Source: Spirogloea muscicola (lineage: Eukaryota > Streptophyta > Zygnematophyceae > Spirogloeales > Spirogloeaceae). Taken from it: a DNA stretch of 64,000 nt. A program made the position numbers and the translations under genes. Numbering within the stretch: the stretch's first letter is position 1; the number at the start of each line of letters is the position of its first letter. Location: the NCBI GenBank assembly GCA_009602725.1, contig WELB01000040.1:232511-296510 (forward strand), in the 5' to 3' direction. The notes beneath the pieces were generated by a model that saw only the letters and a list, made by a program, of their open reading frames with translations, did not search any database and was not told the DNA's origin. Shown here piece after piece: positions 32,701 through 45,060 of the stretch.

Positions 32701-35700
32701 GAAAATAGGGTGTGGTGATACCAATGTCTGCAGGTTCTAGCAGTCTCATGTAGCTCCCATTCACTTTGCCATGCCTGACATGCTTGTGTTCCTGCTGGAT
32801 GACACGACTTCTCTCAGTCAGACCCACAATATGTGGGTCTGACTGAGAGAAACCAGCGTACCATTATCAGCAGTTACAAGCTCCATGGTAATCTAATTCA
32901 GTGTCATATTTGTGTTAGCCTTCGTCTCTCTTGGCCACTATATTCAATGCAAGTGTCCCATGTGCTTCAGGTTGTTGATCTGATACTGAATGATGGGAGC
33001 AAGAGCATGGCTGCCTGGGAGTGGCGGCAAAACCATCAGCTGGCGTTCCGAATACTTGTGAATCGTAGGCGCTGTCGCCGCAGTCTCTTCCGATGCCTAG
33101 ATATTGCAGCCTCCGGCGATGAGGAGGTGAATTTTGCAAACTCCAGACTGTAAAGTAGATTCGAAGTTCTTTGTAATAGTCAGGAGTGGCGATTGAGGGT
33201 TGTGCTGCATAATACCGCGCAAGAAAAATGTATTACATTTTGTCAGTCCAGTGACATAATTTCATGGTTACTCGACTTCAATCAATCTGTGCAGCGTGAA
33301 GCCCATGAACTCCTGGGGTTGGTTCTGTACGACTCTGTCCAAAACGTATATCCTTCCTTTGATCAGCGACGTCACCAACCAGCTCACGATGAGGCCTGGC
33401 AGAAGCAGTGCAAGGAGGCCTTTGATCATATCCAGTTGGCATTTGGTAACAGCAGGTGAACAGCTTTGGGTTGTGCACCTAACCTTCTTTTGATTACAAG
33501 CTGACGCACGGCAAGAAATTCTGGGAGATTCTGAGTGGCTCAGTTGAGCTGATCCATAAATCTGGCTGGCTCCAGGAAGGACTGGAAATGGCCACTCTAC
33601 CTTGGCAAATTATCCGAGAAACTTGACCACCCATTGGAGGAGTCCCTGGCATATTACAAAGAAGCACGATACCTGAACCCTCTTGTTGTTGAGCCGCTCT
33701 ATCGCCTGCATGCATCCCGCCTGAAGGCTCTCAACAAAGTCAAAGGCCACGAGGCATCTACATTGAAGGTGGGTAGGCCTTTCTCATTCTTGTTATCAAA
33801 TACTTGAAAAGTCATGAAGGCCTCAATATCAGGTTACAATCTAGCTGTCAGTGTGTGGTGCTAGAGCAGTAGCCTTACAATTTGTCAGGTACATAGCTTC
33901 ACAATTTGCCAGGTACACCTATGCTATGCTTGGAGCTGTTTATCAACCTGTTAAGAGTTTTGTTTGTCTTCATCTCAGCTTGTGGGCGAGCATTGCTTCC
34001 AGCCTGCGACTGTCGAGAACATTGAGCATATCCTTGGGATTACTGGCAGCACAGTAATGAGGGAAGGACACGAGGAAGTTTTGACTTCAGACCGTCTGCG
34101 CTCCAGCTTCCAATCTGAAGCAGGTGTGAAGGATGTAGATGGCCATGCTCTGCCAAGTCGCGATGCCATCCATGGCTCCCCCCGACCAGAGGCAAGAGCA
34201 GACGCAGAGAAGCAAGAAATGGGCTCCCAAAGTGGAGATGCCAATCTCAACACAAGCAGCAGCAGGAGAGAAGTGTCGGAGATGGGCTTGGCAAGGTGCA
34301 ACATCAACACCTGCATCTCAGGACTTATAGAGCGTGCACAGCCGGAGCAGCTGGAGAGAATATGGACTGCTCTATTCCAAGACGGCGTGGCAGCCATGCG
34401 CGTCTGCCAAGAAGGCGAGCGCAAGCACTTCCACAAGGCCAGGTATGCGCTTGCAAAGGCGTACCTCGGGCGAGGCTCACTGGGAGATGCGAGTCTGGCA
34501 AAGGAGGAGCTTTCCTTCTGCTTCCGGACCCAGTCCTCCAATCGGTTTATCGTCAACGTGTGGGAAATCGATGAAGCCAGCTGCAAGACAAGGTCAGTAA
34601 GAACGTTGGCAATGGAAAAGCTTAACTGTGCCCGTCACTGTCAACAATGACTGAACAACGTATACACTTTTCTGGATAGATCAGTCACTTTTGATGATAT
34701 TGCTCACGAATTGAACCCTGCATCATGATGGGTCAGCTGCTAATGCACCACAGGTCGAGTAGCTTGTGCAATTGTCTGTTGCTATGCAGGACTGTTTCGT
34801 CATCCTCAATCTGTCCTTGATGCCTGTGTCTCTGTGAACCCAGTGACTGATGTTGAGCTTATGCATGACATTACAAAGCAGACATAAGAAGGTTATGCTC
34901 GGAGTAGGCCTACCCGAAAGCTCCCGGAAATTTGTGACATGTGTCCGGAAGTATCTCCTGCTGTATCTCTTCCTCTGTCAAGAGACCAACGATCTCTCCA
35001 CACTTGAGAAAGCTGCAGGCCACCTCAAGTCAAATCCGAAGGTGCTTGCTTAATTCTCAGCCAGAGCCTATAGATAATCACAACCTCTTAATGCCCATTA
35101 AGCTCAGTTGACGGCCTTCATGACTATCTAAATACTTGCGAGGCAATTGATGAAAGTCTTAGGGCTCAACCTCATCTATTCCTCCTTGCAAGTACGCCCA
35201 AGCAATGTCCATCTGATTTTCATGTGGATGCTTATCTACGTGTATTGCGGCGAAGTGCAGTTTGTAAAGTGCCTGGCGGACATTGGGGAGGTGGCCCTTG
35301 GTTACTACATCCTGGTCCTTGCACAAGCCGTCGCTTTGGGCGCGGGGCTGGCGACTGACGAAGGGCAGGAGAGCTTCAGCCACGAGCAGCTGCTGGAGAA
35401 GCTCTTTGGCCTCTACCTCGAGCAGGGTGCAGGGAGGGCCTGGTCTGAGGGCCTGCAGCGGCACCTTCGTGAGGCAGGTGTAAGTGACCGTCCTGAGGTG
35501 TCTGAAGAAGCCATTTATGGGTGAGCTATAATTGACGCCATACTCAGGGTCGTGCTAGATTGTCACTGTTGTTTTTCATTCACTAGAGCTTCAATGCAAT
35601 GATGGCAATGGTGGCAGCCAGATGGGCAGGATTGATGAATCTGGCGAGTACTGTGTTTGAGTCCAAGGGTGTGAGACAACATGATTGTCAGCAGGCGTTT

Positions 35701-37694
35701 CAGAGAATCTGCATCACAGTCAGATTCTTGCATGTTCCTTCTGTAACGCCATTCGGTTGCCTCAGCAGGCATCTCCATTGCTACCTGGACGCCTTGGAAG
35801 CCAGAGAGGACCTGGCAGGCCTTGAGGCCGCCAACGAGAAGCTCAGACGGCGTTTCCGCAGGCCCCGCCTCAATGGACACAGGGTGGTAGCCATCTGCCA
35901 CCGTGCGTGGACCGCGTGGAGCACTGTTCTCTTGGCAGCCTGCCGGCGGCAGCTGGCTCTCCAAGAAGCAACGGTTGCAGAGCCGTCGCAGAGCTCAGCC
36001 GTAGCTCCTGACTCCTTGGCTGCTCCCGACTCCACCGTCGTCCCTGACACAGAGGACGAGCAGTTTCCGATGCAAGCAAGCGTTGATGCAGCTGGCAAGG
36101 CTCCGCCAACAGGACCGCTGTCTGAGAGTCAATTGTCAGTCGAAGAAGGCGGCCAGACGAGCCAACAGATGGAGAAGTCCAAGGTCAAGGCCATGTCGCT
36201 CATGAAGTCCGCGCAACTGCTGCACAAGACATCCATTTGTTGGCCTCTCGCAGGCACCCCCCTCAGTTCTACTTCGACACCCAGTACCCCAAACCTTGAG
36301 TTGGCCCCGAATGCAGAGGGGCCTGGCAGCAATGGAGCTGCAGAGCGCAGTGGATCTAGAGCGCAGAGCAAGTCTTGTTCGCCTGAGGATGTCTTGCAGC
36401 TGGCTTGTCGAGTAGCCCTTGGCCCTGAGGAGGGTCCGAAAGCTGCGGCGCTATCTCTTGAAGAAGTGGCCAAGGTACGCCTCCAATTGTAGGCGGAGCA
36501 TGCAAAGGTGTGCAGGACTGTGTACTTGTCATCAGAGTCTCTCGAGGTCAACTGGCTGCGACTGGAAGGACTTGTCAATCCTGCAGTCCTTGCCTTCAGC
36601 ATTGCTAATGGCAACAGTGGGAAATTACTGAACGGCCATGTTGTTGTGCTGAGCAGCTCCGGAAGGCGAGACCGCTGCCGCAGGGGCCCCCTGGTCAGCC
36701 TTCCCCGCTTTCCATGTTGCTATCGTGTTCTCAAGCATACTTGCTGTTGTCTTATATGCATTATTCTCAACCTGGTAGTGCTGCCAATAGACTGTGTAGG
36801 GTACTTGTCAGGGTACTTGTCAGAGTATGACAAGGGTTGTCTTGCATGCCAGAGGCAGCAGTGGAGGAGGACTTGCCTGTGGAGGTGCCCAGAGGGCCTG
36901 TCGTCGTCAGCAAGCTGCCAAATTTGAAGGCCACCAAACGCAAGCAGGAGGCGCTCGGTGCCAGCAGCCAAGTGGGACAACCTCTCTCGCACGACCCGAA
37001 TCCCACGCAGCTTGGTGGCGTGAGAGCGGCCCTGTCGCCAGAGGCGCTGGAAGAGAGGAAGCGAAGGCGTCGCGAGAGGAAGGAGATGAAGAGAAAAGAG
37101 GCACAGGACGTCGAGGAGAGGGCAAAGCGGCAGCAAGAGAGCGGGGAGGAGCTCGCGACTTCGTCGAGGGGCGAGGTCTCATGCGGGCCAGTCGCATTGC
37201 CGGAGCCGGAGAAACCCGCCAAGAAGCCGCTACTCGAAGCCTCGCAAGTGGCGCCGGAGCGAGGCGGGAATCCGCAGGAGGCGGGCGCGGGCCTGCACCG
37301 TGCTCGGGCTGTGCTGGAGAGCGTCAACAACCTCGGACAGCCGTGGGTGCTGGCGTTAAAGGCCGGCGCAGACGACAGCTACCGGGACTCCTCCGAGGAC
37401 TTCCTCACAGAGTCCGAGCCATCACTCGACAGCTCCGCATGCTTGTTGTACCACCTGGATCGTACTTCCGTCAGCATGCAGGTCCTCGGTAACCCAGCCA
37501 GCGAGGCTGTGCAGCCTGCTGCCGTGGGGGGGCTCGTCAGCAAGGTCAAGATGAAGGCCCGGGCACGCGCACTGCAGAGTGGTCCTCAAGACAGCGGGCT
37601 GAATGCATCAGATCAAATAGATGCGACCAGCGCTGTGCCCCAGCACGAGGCTGCAGAGCTTCTCCAGTCTGACTGGGGCCTGGAACCATGCTGA
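26703..37694 (+). CDS. CABIN1: HIR3/CABIN1-type subunit of the HIRA histone-chaperone complex
   Basis: TPR scaffold of the complex that deposits histone H3.3 outside replication. Nineteen exons close in frame to about 2,239 residues: 26703-26705, 26906-26980, 27201-27320, 27637-27677, 27969-28192, 28421-30498, 30725-30907, 31350-31814, 32123-32506, 32971-33126, 33295-33455, 33576-33768, 33979-34592, 34882-35041, 35261-35520, 35766-36474, 36493-36507, 36657-36693 and 36853-37694. The start M-LSIAAINDEG..PTKEAQ matches the plant homologue start as I recall it. Then come TPR-like WYLQAVAIDAGDVVTWHHLG and ARRAFEQGLLCSPRHWGCLE, a basic stretch RRQTRRTRKQER, EGFYCLYGLRL, VYENLYCLLWRAEDM, WPLYLGKLSEKL, GLPESSRKFVTCVRKYLLLY, and a lysine/arginine-rich C-terminus that is probably nuclear. 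The first exon ends at the ATG itself, and one exon is 15 bp. Confidence 0.93.
27395..27465. repeat. Telomere-like TTTAGGG patch in a HIR3 intron
   Basis: GTAGGGTTTAGG, CAGGGTTTAGG and related units lie within intron 27321-27636, spaced irregularly. Confidence 0.6.
32809..32851. repeat. Perfect 20-bp inverted repeat with a 3-nt loop
   Basis: Arms 32809-32828 and 32832-32851 are exact reverse complements around ATA, and pairing stops sharply at both outer ends. It lies in HIR3/CABIN1 intron 32507-32970, so the pre-mRNA can form a very stable hairpin. Function is unknown. Confidence 0.95.
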
Positions 37695-38568
37695 TGTAAA
37701 TACTTCGCAAGGTTTTGACATTTGACCCCTGAGATCCGACTTTTTGTTGGCTGCAGTAGCTTTACCTTTGCATCGATTGGGCATGCATGCAGCATTGACC
37801 AACAGAACTGGATCTGCACGCAGTGAAGTAAATCTTCTACTCAGTCGCAGGCAGGCTGCCTGATATGTGTGCAGGTAGCTCAGAGAGCACCGAGGGGTCA
37901 TCAAACAAGTATGTCGGTGGCCCAGTCGCTACCTGCCTAGACAGCCTCTCACAATAGGCAAGAGCATAGTAGCAGCATCTTCCCAGATTGGCTGATTGCA
38001 AGCTAGTTGACTGACTTCCAAGGTATAGAGAGAGCAAGCCCTGCAGTATTCTGGTGTGTGCCTGATGCCAGCCTTTGGCCAACATCAAAGGGATGAAATC
38101 GTAGACTAATGCGAAGCTAGGTCACATTGTCATGTCGAATGAATGCTATGTATACCCAAAATTGACACTGCTTCCGCAGGTGGACGAATCAAGAATAAGC
38201 ACAATTCGCGCTTATATGTGCCGTTGGCTAGTAAGCATCATACATGCAAGCACACCATGCACGCAAACACAGCCATGCTCATGCTGGAGTCCTGCACATT
38301 GGTCCACTAAGCGGGTGTCAGACGGTCGAAAGGAGGTGCTCAATAAGGCAATACGGCAGAACAGGACAATAGATGAATATCACGGTTGGAGGTAAAAGAC
38401 TCCACAGATTGGCTTCAGGCACATGCACTTCTAGTTTCTTCTGTGCATATTATTAAAGTCTTAATTCATGAGATGCTGTGACTTCTGAAGGCAATGAAGG
38501 AATAGAATTCTCACAAGAAGAGCCTGGCAAAGTGCTGTGGAAATAGAGGTTCCTCCTAGCGTCGTCCA
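37695..38568. other. Convergent region between HIR3/CABIN1 and ThrE
   Basis: A TGTAA, the usual green-algal polyadenylation signal, follows the HIR3 stop almost at once (37695-37699). No further gene was recognised; short open frames on both strands match nothing known to me. Confidence 0.5.
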
Positions 38569-41500
38569 TTAGATGGCCATGTGCTCCTCATCGTCACTGT
38601 CCGATACCTCCTCCTCCTTCTCCAGGTCCTCTGCAAGTGTGGTGCTCGTGTTGGACTCCTTGCCATTTCCAAAGTAGGTCTGGGGCACGATCAACTTCGC
38701 CATCAGCAGGCCAATGGTGATGCTCAGACCGACCACCATCATGTCAAATACAAAGCCCATGCCAGAGAGCACGTCTTTCTCCAGCATCGCTGCCACGCCC
38801 TGCACACCGATGCCGCCCGGCACCAGCAGGAGAATGCCTGAGAGCACCATGGATAGCGGCAGATGCCCTGTCCACTGCGAATAGAGAGTGGCTGCAGGCC
38901 AGCGACATTGCCACCAAAAGAGCGTCTCAATCGTAGGTGTTAAGGATTGAAGTCGTGAAACATTTAACAAGGTATTGGCAGAATCTGTCAGTGACTTCAT
39001 TGGCTGGACTCAAAGCAATCAGAGTCTTACAGCATAAAGCCCTCAGCCAAGCAAAGGGGCAATAATAAGACAATTGAGCATTTCAGGTGCCCATCAGACC
39101 TGGCAGATCTATAAGGTCAGATATCCAAACCTGCACCAATGCAAGGCCAGGAGTTTCAAGAAAGGCGTCTGTGGTGCTACTCTAGAAAAGTATGGTCTAG
39201 TAGTGATTGCAATATCGAGATTTGCAGCAGGGTGCACCTGATAGCCCGACTGCAAACGCGGCCATGACCGATGAAGCATCGGAACCAAATTTGCTAGTCA
39301 ACTCGGAGACAATGTAGCCCACAAGGGCCGACAGTGTCATTCCAGGCCACTGATTAAGCCTTGCTCTCAGCAGCACGTTGGAAGAAATTGCATATCCAGT
39401 GAACCTGACCGTATGCACGGGAAAATGTGAGAGTCGACAGGCACCCTTGTAGGTCAAATCTTGCAAACGAGATGAGCTGATTACGCACGTCTGTAACCAA
39501 TGCGCCCAGCATTTGACAATCTAGAGCAGATGCAAGTGCAGATGACAGAAGAACTAGCAGCAGGGTCTAATTAAGGGTCAATGCAGTAACTGCCTGCAAA
39601 CAAAAGGAGCTACAGTACGACATGAAAGACCTACCAGAATATATTCCACCAATATGGAAGGTCGGGAGACGAACATGTCTTCTTGATGTCGTGGCGAGCC
39701 CACCACACGAGGTTTTCCCCAATAGCCAGCCCAAAGCCGAGCTGGAGCGCGCTAAAGAGGGCGTACATGAGGTGCGAGGTGCCCGTGACATGCGCCTTGG
39801 CAACTAACTCGCTTACCCCAATGGTCAGGGAGAGGCCTGTGATGATGCTCCACAGAAGTTGCCAAGGAATGGCAGCACATTGTTACGGAACTATGTAATG
39901 CTCCCACTTGTGCCACCTAAGGATCCGGTAAAGAATGCTAATGGCAGCAGTAGAGCTAATCCACTCAGCATCTGACAGGAGTATGGTGGATACGCGGGCA
40001 GGCAAGAGTCTTCGGTAACATCGGCCCCAGCAGGCGCAATTGTTGGAAATATGTGGAGTCTCCGTACTTTTGCATGTGTAACATTCTTGATCAGGGCTGT
40101 ACAATGGTAGATTTAGATTGTAGGGTCGGCGTGCGGGTTTGTTGGACCTGGCAGGAGCCACACCAGGGATGACAAGGCCATCGCGAAGTAGCAGGTATCC
40201 AGTTGTGGGAGGTGTACAGTGATGAGCCGGGCGGTGAAGGACACAACAAAGGCAGATGTGAATTCGATGACGCTGCTGAAAAGTGCGGACTTCAGTGCTA
40301 TCATGTCTAGCAAGCCAATGACCAGACCAAAGATGCCGGCCACCACCGCGTCCCACAGGTTGCCTGCAGCAAAGTGCGGCTTGTCACGTTTCAGTGATAT
40401 GTGACCTTCAGAAGATAATAAGAGACTCGTTTGACTTAATTTCTGCGGTAATGATTCACGGATCCTAGTCGTAGCCGAAAGCTCCACGTCCTTCACACAT
40501 TACCAGCAGGTCGAATGATCAAGGCAAGTGACCTTTGAAGAACATGACGGCAGCGGTGAGCGACGAGACGGCGAAGCTGGCGAGGCGCCACCACATGCCA
40601 AACTCGAGCGTCGATGTGGCAATGGCCTTGAGGCGCCAGTAGGCAAGTACGAGCGGCGTGTCCTCATCGCCAACATTGTTCGCGAGCTCATCCACATACC
40701 CGAGCTTGTCCACATCGAGATCGCCGACCACCGACAACAGGTGCATCTCCTGCCTGGCACAAAGCATCACAGAATTGGTCAATTTGCAGGGAGAATTTCA
40801 CAGGGGCAATGTCACACCTGTACGCTACGTCATGGCGTCTCATCTAAAAGCCATTATGAGTGCGTGGCCACTGTGCAGACACCGTGTTCAGGCTATCCTA
40901 CTAGAGAAGGCTGCGTTGCGCCTGGCCAATGTGTCTGAGCTAGGCGAACCAGAGCTCCCGGTGCCTTACTGTGCAGGGAGGCCGTCGTCGGGGATGAAGG
41001 CGATAAGGATGAGCGTCGGGAACACCGCCACGTTGGTGGAGATCCCGATGCGGTCCGCCGCCTTCTCCACCAGGTACTCGGTGCGCGGCGCGCTGCTGCC
41101 GTACGAGTGCAGCGCGATGGCCAGCCGCAGCAGGAACTTGCGGCGCAGCGCCGTGCTGCCCCGCAGGCCCTTCTTCGAGTGCCCCATCCGGCTCACTGCA
41201 CGGCAGGCGAGTGGCATCTGATTGCGACCATTTCCTTTTCTAAATCAGAATCTGGAGCATAGTCATTGGCATCAGTTGGCTGTGTAGCCGGTGTGATCAG
41301 CTGCTTTTGCGACTCGAGGCTCCAATCGCGGCCCCCTTTCTGCTTCAGGATCTGGAGCACGTCTGTTGGCATTAGTTGGCTGAGTAGCCAGCCTACTGAG
41401 CTGCTCTTACGACTCGAGGCTCACATCGCGGCTCCGCTGCGCTCAGTGGCGGCGGCCTTGGCGCCAAGCCGAATTTCTCAATCACATCGATCGCCATAAG

Positions 41501-41794
41501 GCGCGAGCCGGGCCCGGGGAAGGGAGAGCAGTGCGCACGGATCTCCTTCTCGGTGAGCGAGATGAGGCGGCCGCCGGAGGCGCGGCGCGACGGGACGGTG
41601 TCGGCGTCGTCGCCGTCGTCGTCGGCGGACTGCCGCCGGTCGTCGACGCCGCCGCCGCCGCCGCCGCCGCCGCCGTTGGCGCGGCGGCCGCCCTCAGCCT
41701 TGAGAAGGCTGTCATCGTTCTCTACCTCTGCCGAGCCGGGCCCGCGCAGCCCTCGGCCCGCCGTCCGCAGCAGCTTCTGCCGTAGGTCCATCAT
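38569..41794 (-). CDS. ThrE/DUF1212-family (threonine/serine exporter-like) membrane protein
   Basis: Probable amino-acid or small-metabolite exporter; the bacterial members export threonine and serine and the fungal ones (Prm10) are little known. Seven exons, 41425-41794, 40970-41195, 40533-40753, 40148-40363, 39635-39836, 39238-39404 and 38569-38867, join in frame to 566 residues. The start MMDLRQKLLRTAG opens a Gly/Asp-rich cytosolic N-terminus encoded in a GGC-rich exon. The soluble ThrE domain has FLLRLAIALHSYGSSAPRTE and STNVAVFPTLILIAF. The membrane half has repeated hydrophobic spans (AVVAGIFGLVIGLLDMIALK, LNQWPGMTLSALVGYIV) and the signature LLLVPGGIGVQGVAAMLEKD. The tail is acidic (KEEEVSDSDDEE). 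Family placement is firm; substrate is unknown. Confidence 0.9.
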
Positions 41795-41880
41795 CGCCGC
41801 CGCCTGCCGCCAACGCCACCGCCGCCGCCGCTGCCGCCGCCAAAGGCGCCGCGCTCGGCGGCGGCGGCGGCGGCGGCGGG
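41640..41880. repeat. GCC/GGC triplet tracts at the ThrE 5' end
   Basis: One tract at 41650-41680 lies in coding exon 1 (poly-Gly); others at 41800-41880 lie just upstream of the ATG. Confidence 0.8.
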
Positions 41881-42039
41881 GGAGCTCCCGGGGCTTTTGG
41901 TTAAGCTGGCCAGGGGCGGTAGTGGAGCTCCCCCCCCTTGGCGAGAAAAATGGAACCCGTGGGGATTTGCCACTTGGCGGAGCCCCCCGCGCCGACTGGC
42001 GGCGGGCAGCGGACCTCAAGCCGGCCACTGGCACAGCCA

Positions 42040-42181
42040 TGGCCTCCCCATGGCCTCAGCCCTCCATCGAGAGAAGGGCTCGCCCATTGAAGAAGTGGCT
42101 CTCCCAATGGGGGCAAGGGCTGTGAGAAGCCAGCCCGAAAAGAATTGACAAGGTTCGAAGGGGCCAAACTACGAGCTAAGC
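42040..42181 (-). repeat. Modular repeat, left of gap
   Basis: Contains GGGCAAGGGCTGTGAGAAGC and the AAAAGAATTGACAAGGTTCG segment, ending at ACGAGCTAAGC where the gap starts. About 70 bp are repeated right of the gap. Confidence 0.85.
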
Positions 42182-42769
42182 NNNNNNNNNNNNNNNNNNN
42201 NNNNNNNNNNNNNNNNNNNNNNNNNNNNNNNNNNNNNNNNNNNNNNNNNNNNNNNNNNNNNNNNNNNNNNNNNNNNNNNNNNNNNNNNNNNNNNNNNNNN
42301 NNNNNNNNNNNNNNNNNNNNNNNNNNNNNNNNNNNNNNNNNNNNNNNNNNNNNNNNNNNNNNNNNNNNNNNNNNNNNNNNNNNNNNNNNNNNNNNNNNNN
42401 NNNNNNNNNNNNNNNNNNNNNNNNNNNNNNNNNNNNNNNNNNNNNNNNNNNNNNNNNNNNNNNNNNNNNNNNNNNNNNNNNNNNNNNNNNNNNNNNNNNN
42501 NNNNNNNNNNNNNNNNNNNNNNNNNNNNNNNNNNNNNNNNNNNNNNNNNNNNNNNNNNNNNNNNNNNNNNNNNNNNNNNNNNNNNNNNNNNNNNNNNNNN
42601 NNNNNNNNNNNNNNNNNNNNNNNNNNNNNNNNNNNNNNNNNNNNNNNNNNNNNNNNNNNNNNNNNNNNNNNNNNNNNNNNNNNNNNNNNNNNNNNNNNNN
42701 NNNNNNNNNNNNNNNNNNNNNNNNNNNNNNNNNNNNNNNNNNNNNNNNNNNNNNNNNNNNNNNNNNNNN
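42182..42769. other. Assembly gap (588 N) inside the repeat cluster
   Basis: The bases left of the gap (about 42110-42181) and right of it (42770-42842) carry the same sequence in the same direction, so the gap most likely reflects repeat collapse. Confidence 1.
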
Positions 42770-45060
42770 GGGGGCAAGGGCTGTGAGAAGCCAGCCCGAA
42801 AAGAATTGACAAGGTTCGAAGGGGCCAAACTACGAGCTAAGCAGCGACTGCGGGGCCTGAAGAGGCTATGGCAGAACGGGGGAGGATGGACCACTTAGTA
42901 GTTACGAGTGAGGAGCCTCACATCCGACAGGCTAGCTGCCGGTAAACTGTCCCCCTGACGAAAGCCGGAGGCCGCAGCGAGAGCACGGCCAGCACGCAGA
43001 TGCAAGGCGTGGTCCCAAGTGGGTCCATCTCCCCTCGGCTTGTGTTCTTACCAATGGAATAAGAGGAAAGCGCGTCCAAATTGACCGGTGGCTGTGAGAG
43101 GCCAGCCCAATTGACAGGGTCTGAAAGAATGGCGCCGCCAGGAGAAGAAGTGTCTCTCCCAATGGGGGCAAGGGCTGTGAAAAGAAGACAGAGCTCGCCC
43201 ATTCAGGATAGGGGCTGGAAAAGCCAGCATACAAAGAAGAAGGGCTCGCCCATTGAAAAGCCAGCCCGAAAAGAATTGACAGGTTCGAAGGGGCCTGAGA
43301 GAAGAGGGGCTGTCCGAAGGAGCCGGATGGCGGAGAAAGCCAGGTACTAAGTGCTAAGACGGCAGCATGTGGGCTCTCAGTAACCTCTATTTAGTAGATG
43401 CAAATTGGAATAGCTGCATAAGCGACCGACTCGTCCAGTAAAGGGGAATTGGGGTGAGCCCAGATAGAGAGAATGTCGAGCCCGTAGAGAAGAGGGGCTG
43501 GCCAAGCCAGCCCAAAAAGACTGGACAATATCCAAAGCCTAAAAAGGGTGCCGAAAAGAAGAACTACTCATTTAGACACGAGACGATGCAGATGGAAGCT
43601 CTCGCGAGTGAGCAACATCATGTCTAAGTAACTCGCTGCAGGAAAGAAGCACTCCGCCGAGACCCTGAGGCAGCAGCCATAGCGCGTCCGGCACGCGTGT
43701 GGACTGCGTGATAGAGAGAAGGGCTCGCCCATTGAGAGAAGAGGGGCTAGCAAAGCCAGCCCAGAATGGACAATGTGTGTGATAGGGTCTTGAGTCCAAG
43801 CGGCTCAACCTGCTCGCCAGGCTTGCGCGGCGCGCTGTCCCGCAGACGAGGTGAGCAGGCGAAGAAGGGCTCGCCCATAGAAGGAAAGGGGAGGGCTCGC
43901 CCATAGAAAAAGAGGGGCTAGCAAAGCCAGCCCAGAAAGAATGGACATTGTCCGCAAGCCTTAAAAGGCCACAAAACAGTGCCAGGAAAGACAAAACTAC
44001 ACACCAAGACACGAAATGATGCAGATGGATGCTCAGAAACCACGAGTGAGCAACAGCAAATCAGAATAACTCGAAGCAGGAAATGCGGCACTCTGCCGAG
44101 ACCCCGAGGCAGCACCATAGCGCGGCCAGCGCGCGTGTGGACCGCATGAGCCTGAGAGCACTGGAGCGAGACCGCCAGGTAATGTAGGGTAATGAATAGA
44201 ATACGAGAAGGGGCCAGAGTCTCTTCGAAAAAGAGAAGTGCGCGCCCATACAGAAGAGGGGCTGGCAAAGCCAGCCTAAAAAGAATGGACAATGTCCAAA
44301 GCCAAAGAAAGTGGAGACGGAAGAAGGACTACACTACAAAACACTGCAGAAAACATAAACGATGCAGAGGGAAGCTCAGTACCCACGAGTGAGCAACATC
44401 AGGTCTGAGTAGCTCGCTGCAGGGAAAGAGGCACTCCGCCGAGACCCAGAGGCGGCGGCCATAGCACGGCCTGCTCGCGTGTGGACGGCGTGGGCAAGGG
44501 AGCGTTGAAGCGATACCGCCATGCGGAAGACTTGGGCGAGCGAACCGGCGGCGTTGAAGCCGGGCATCGCCCCTGGCAGACCCGGCCGCCGGTCAATGGC
44601 CTGGCGGGCAAGCCGCGGAAGCGCTTCGAAAACGCGCGCGGCGTCCAGCCGCTTTTTCCCGCGGGTTGTGACGTTACGACCACCATGTGCTTCATCAGAG
44701 GTGGCCCACTCATCGGAGTCGGTTCGCCTCCAGAAAGAGAAAGGCGCTCGGTGCGCATGAAGTTGAAACGGAGGCCAAACCCGAGCCATACGTAAGACCT
44801 GGTAACGGGGTACCAAGCCGGCTAAGGACAATGTTCGCTAAGAGGGAGAAAGGCACCAACACCACCCAACACGGGAAAAGTCAACCGCTCCGCAGGCCAC
44901 TAAGCAAGACGAGCCACGAGGCGAAGCTGAGGACAGACGACCCCACGAGGCCTTCTCCGAGGTCCCACGAGGCGAGGCTCATGAAGACAGGGCTCGCCCA
45001 TTGAGGATAGGGGCTGGATAAGCCCACGAGGTCTTCTCTCACGAGGGAAGAAGACCCCGT
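42770..45060 (-). repeat. Modular interspersed repeat cluster, reverse copies
   Basis: 42770-43010 is near-identical to the reverse complement of 4560-4690 and 5460-5600. Peptide-bearing blocks recur at 43600-43700, 44060-44160 and 44400-44650. The best frame, 44376-44831 minus, reads GFNAAGSLAQVFRM, MAVSLQRSLAHAVHTRAGRA and SFPAASYSDLMLLTRGY. Hairpin-type GGGCTGGC..GCCAGCCC blocks separate them. No coding capacity for mobility was seen. Confidence 0.8.

Noticed and set aside
35599-35765. An exon reading MMAMVAARWAGLMN in HIR3/CABIN1
   Set aside because: It breaks phase with both neighbours; 35261-35520 joins 35766-36474 directly and gives the conserved IYGRHLHCYLDAL segment.
39405-39634. 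An extra ThrE exon with LLLVLLSSAL
   Set aside because: Exons 39635-39836 and 39238-39404 already join in phase, so the hydrophobic frame between them is intron.
41901-42894. Open frames of 213-303 codons across the 42 kb gap
   Set aside because: Most of their length is N; the rest is repeat sequence.
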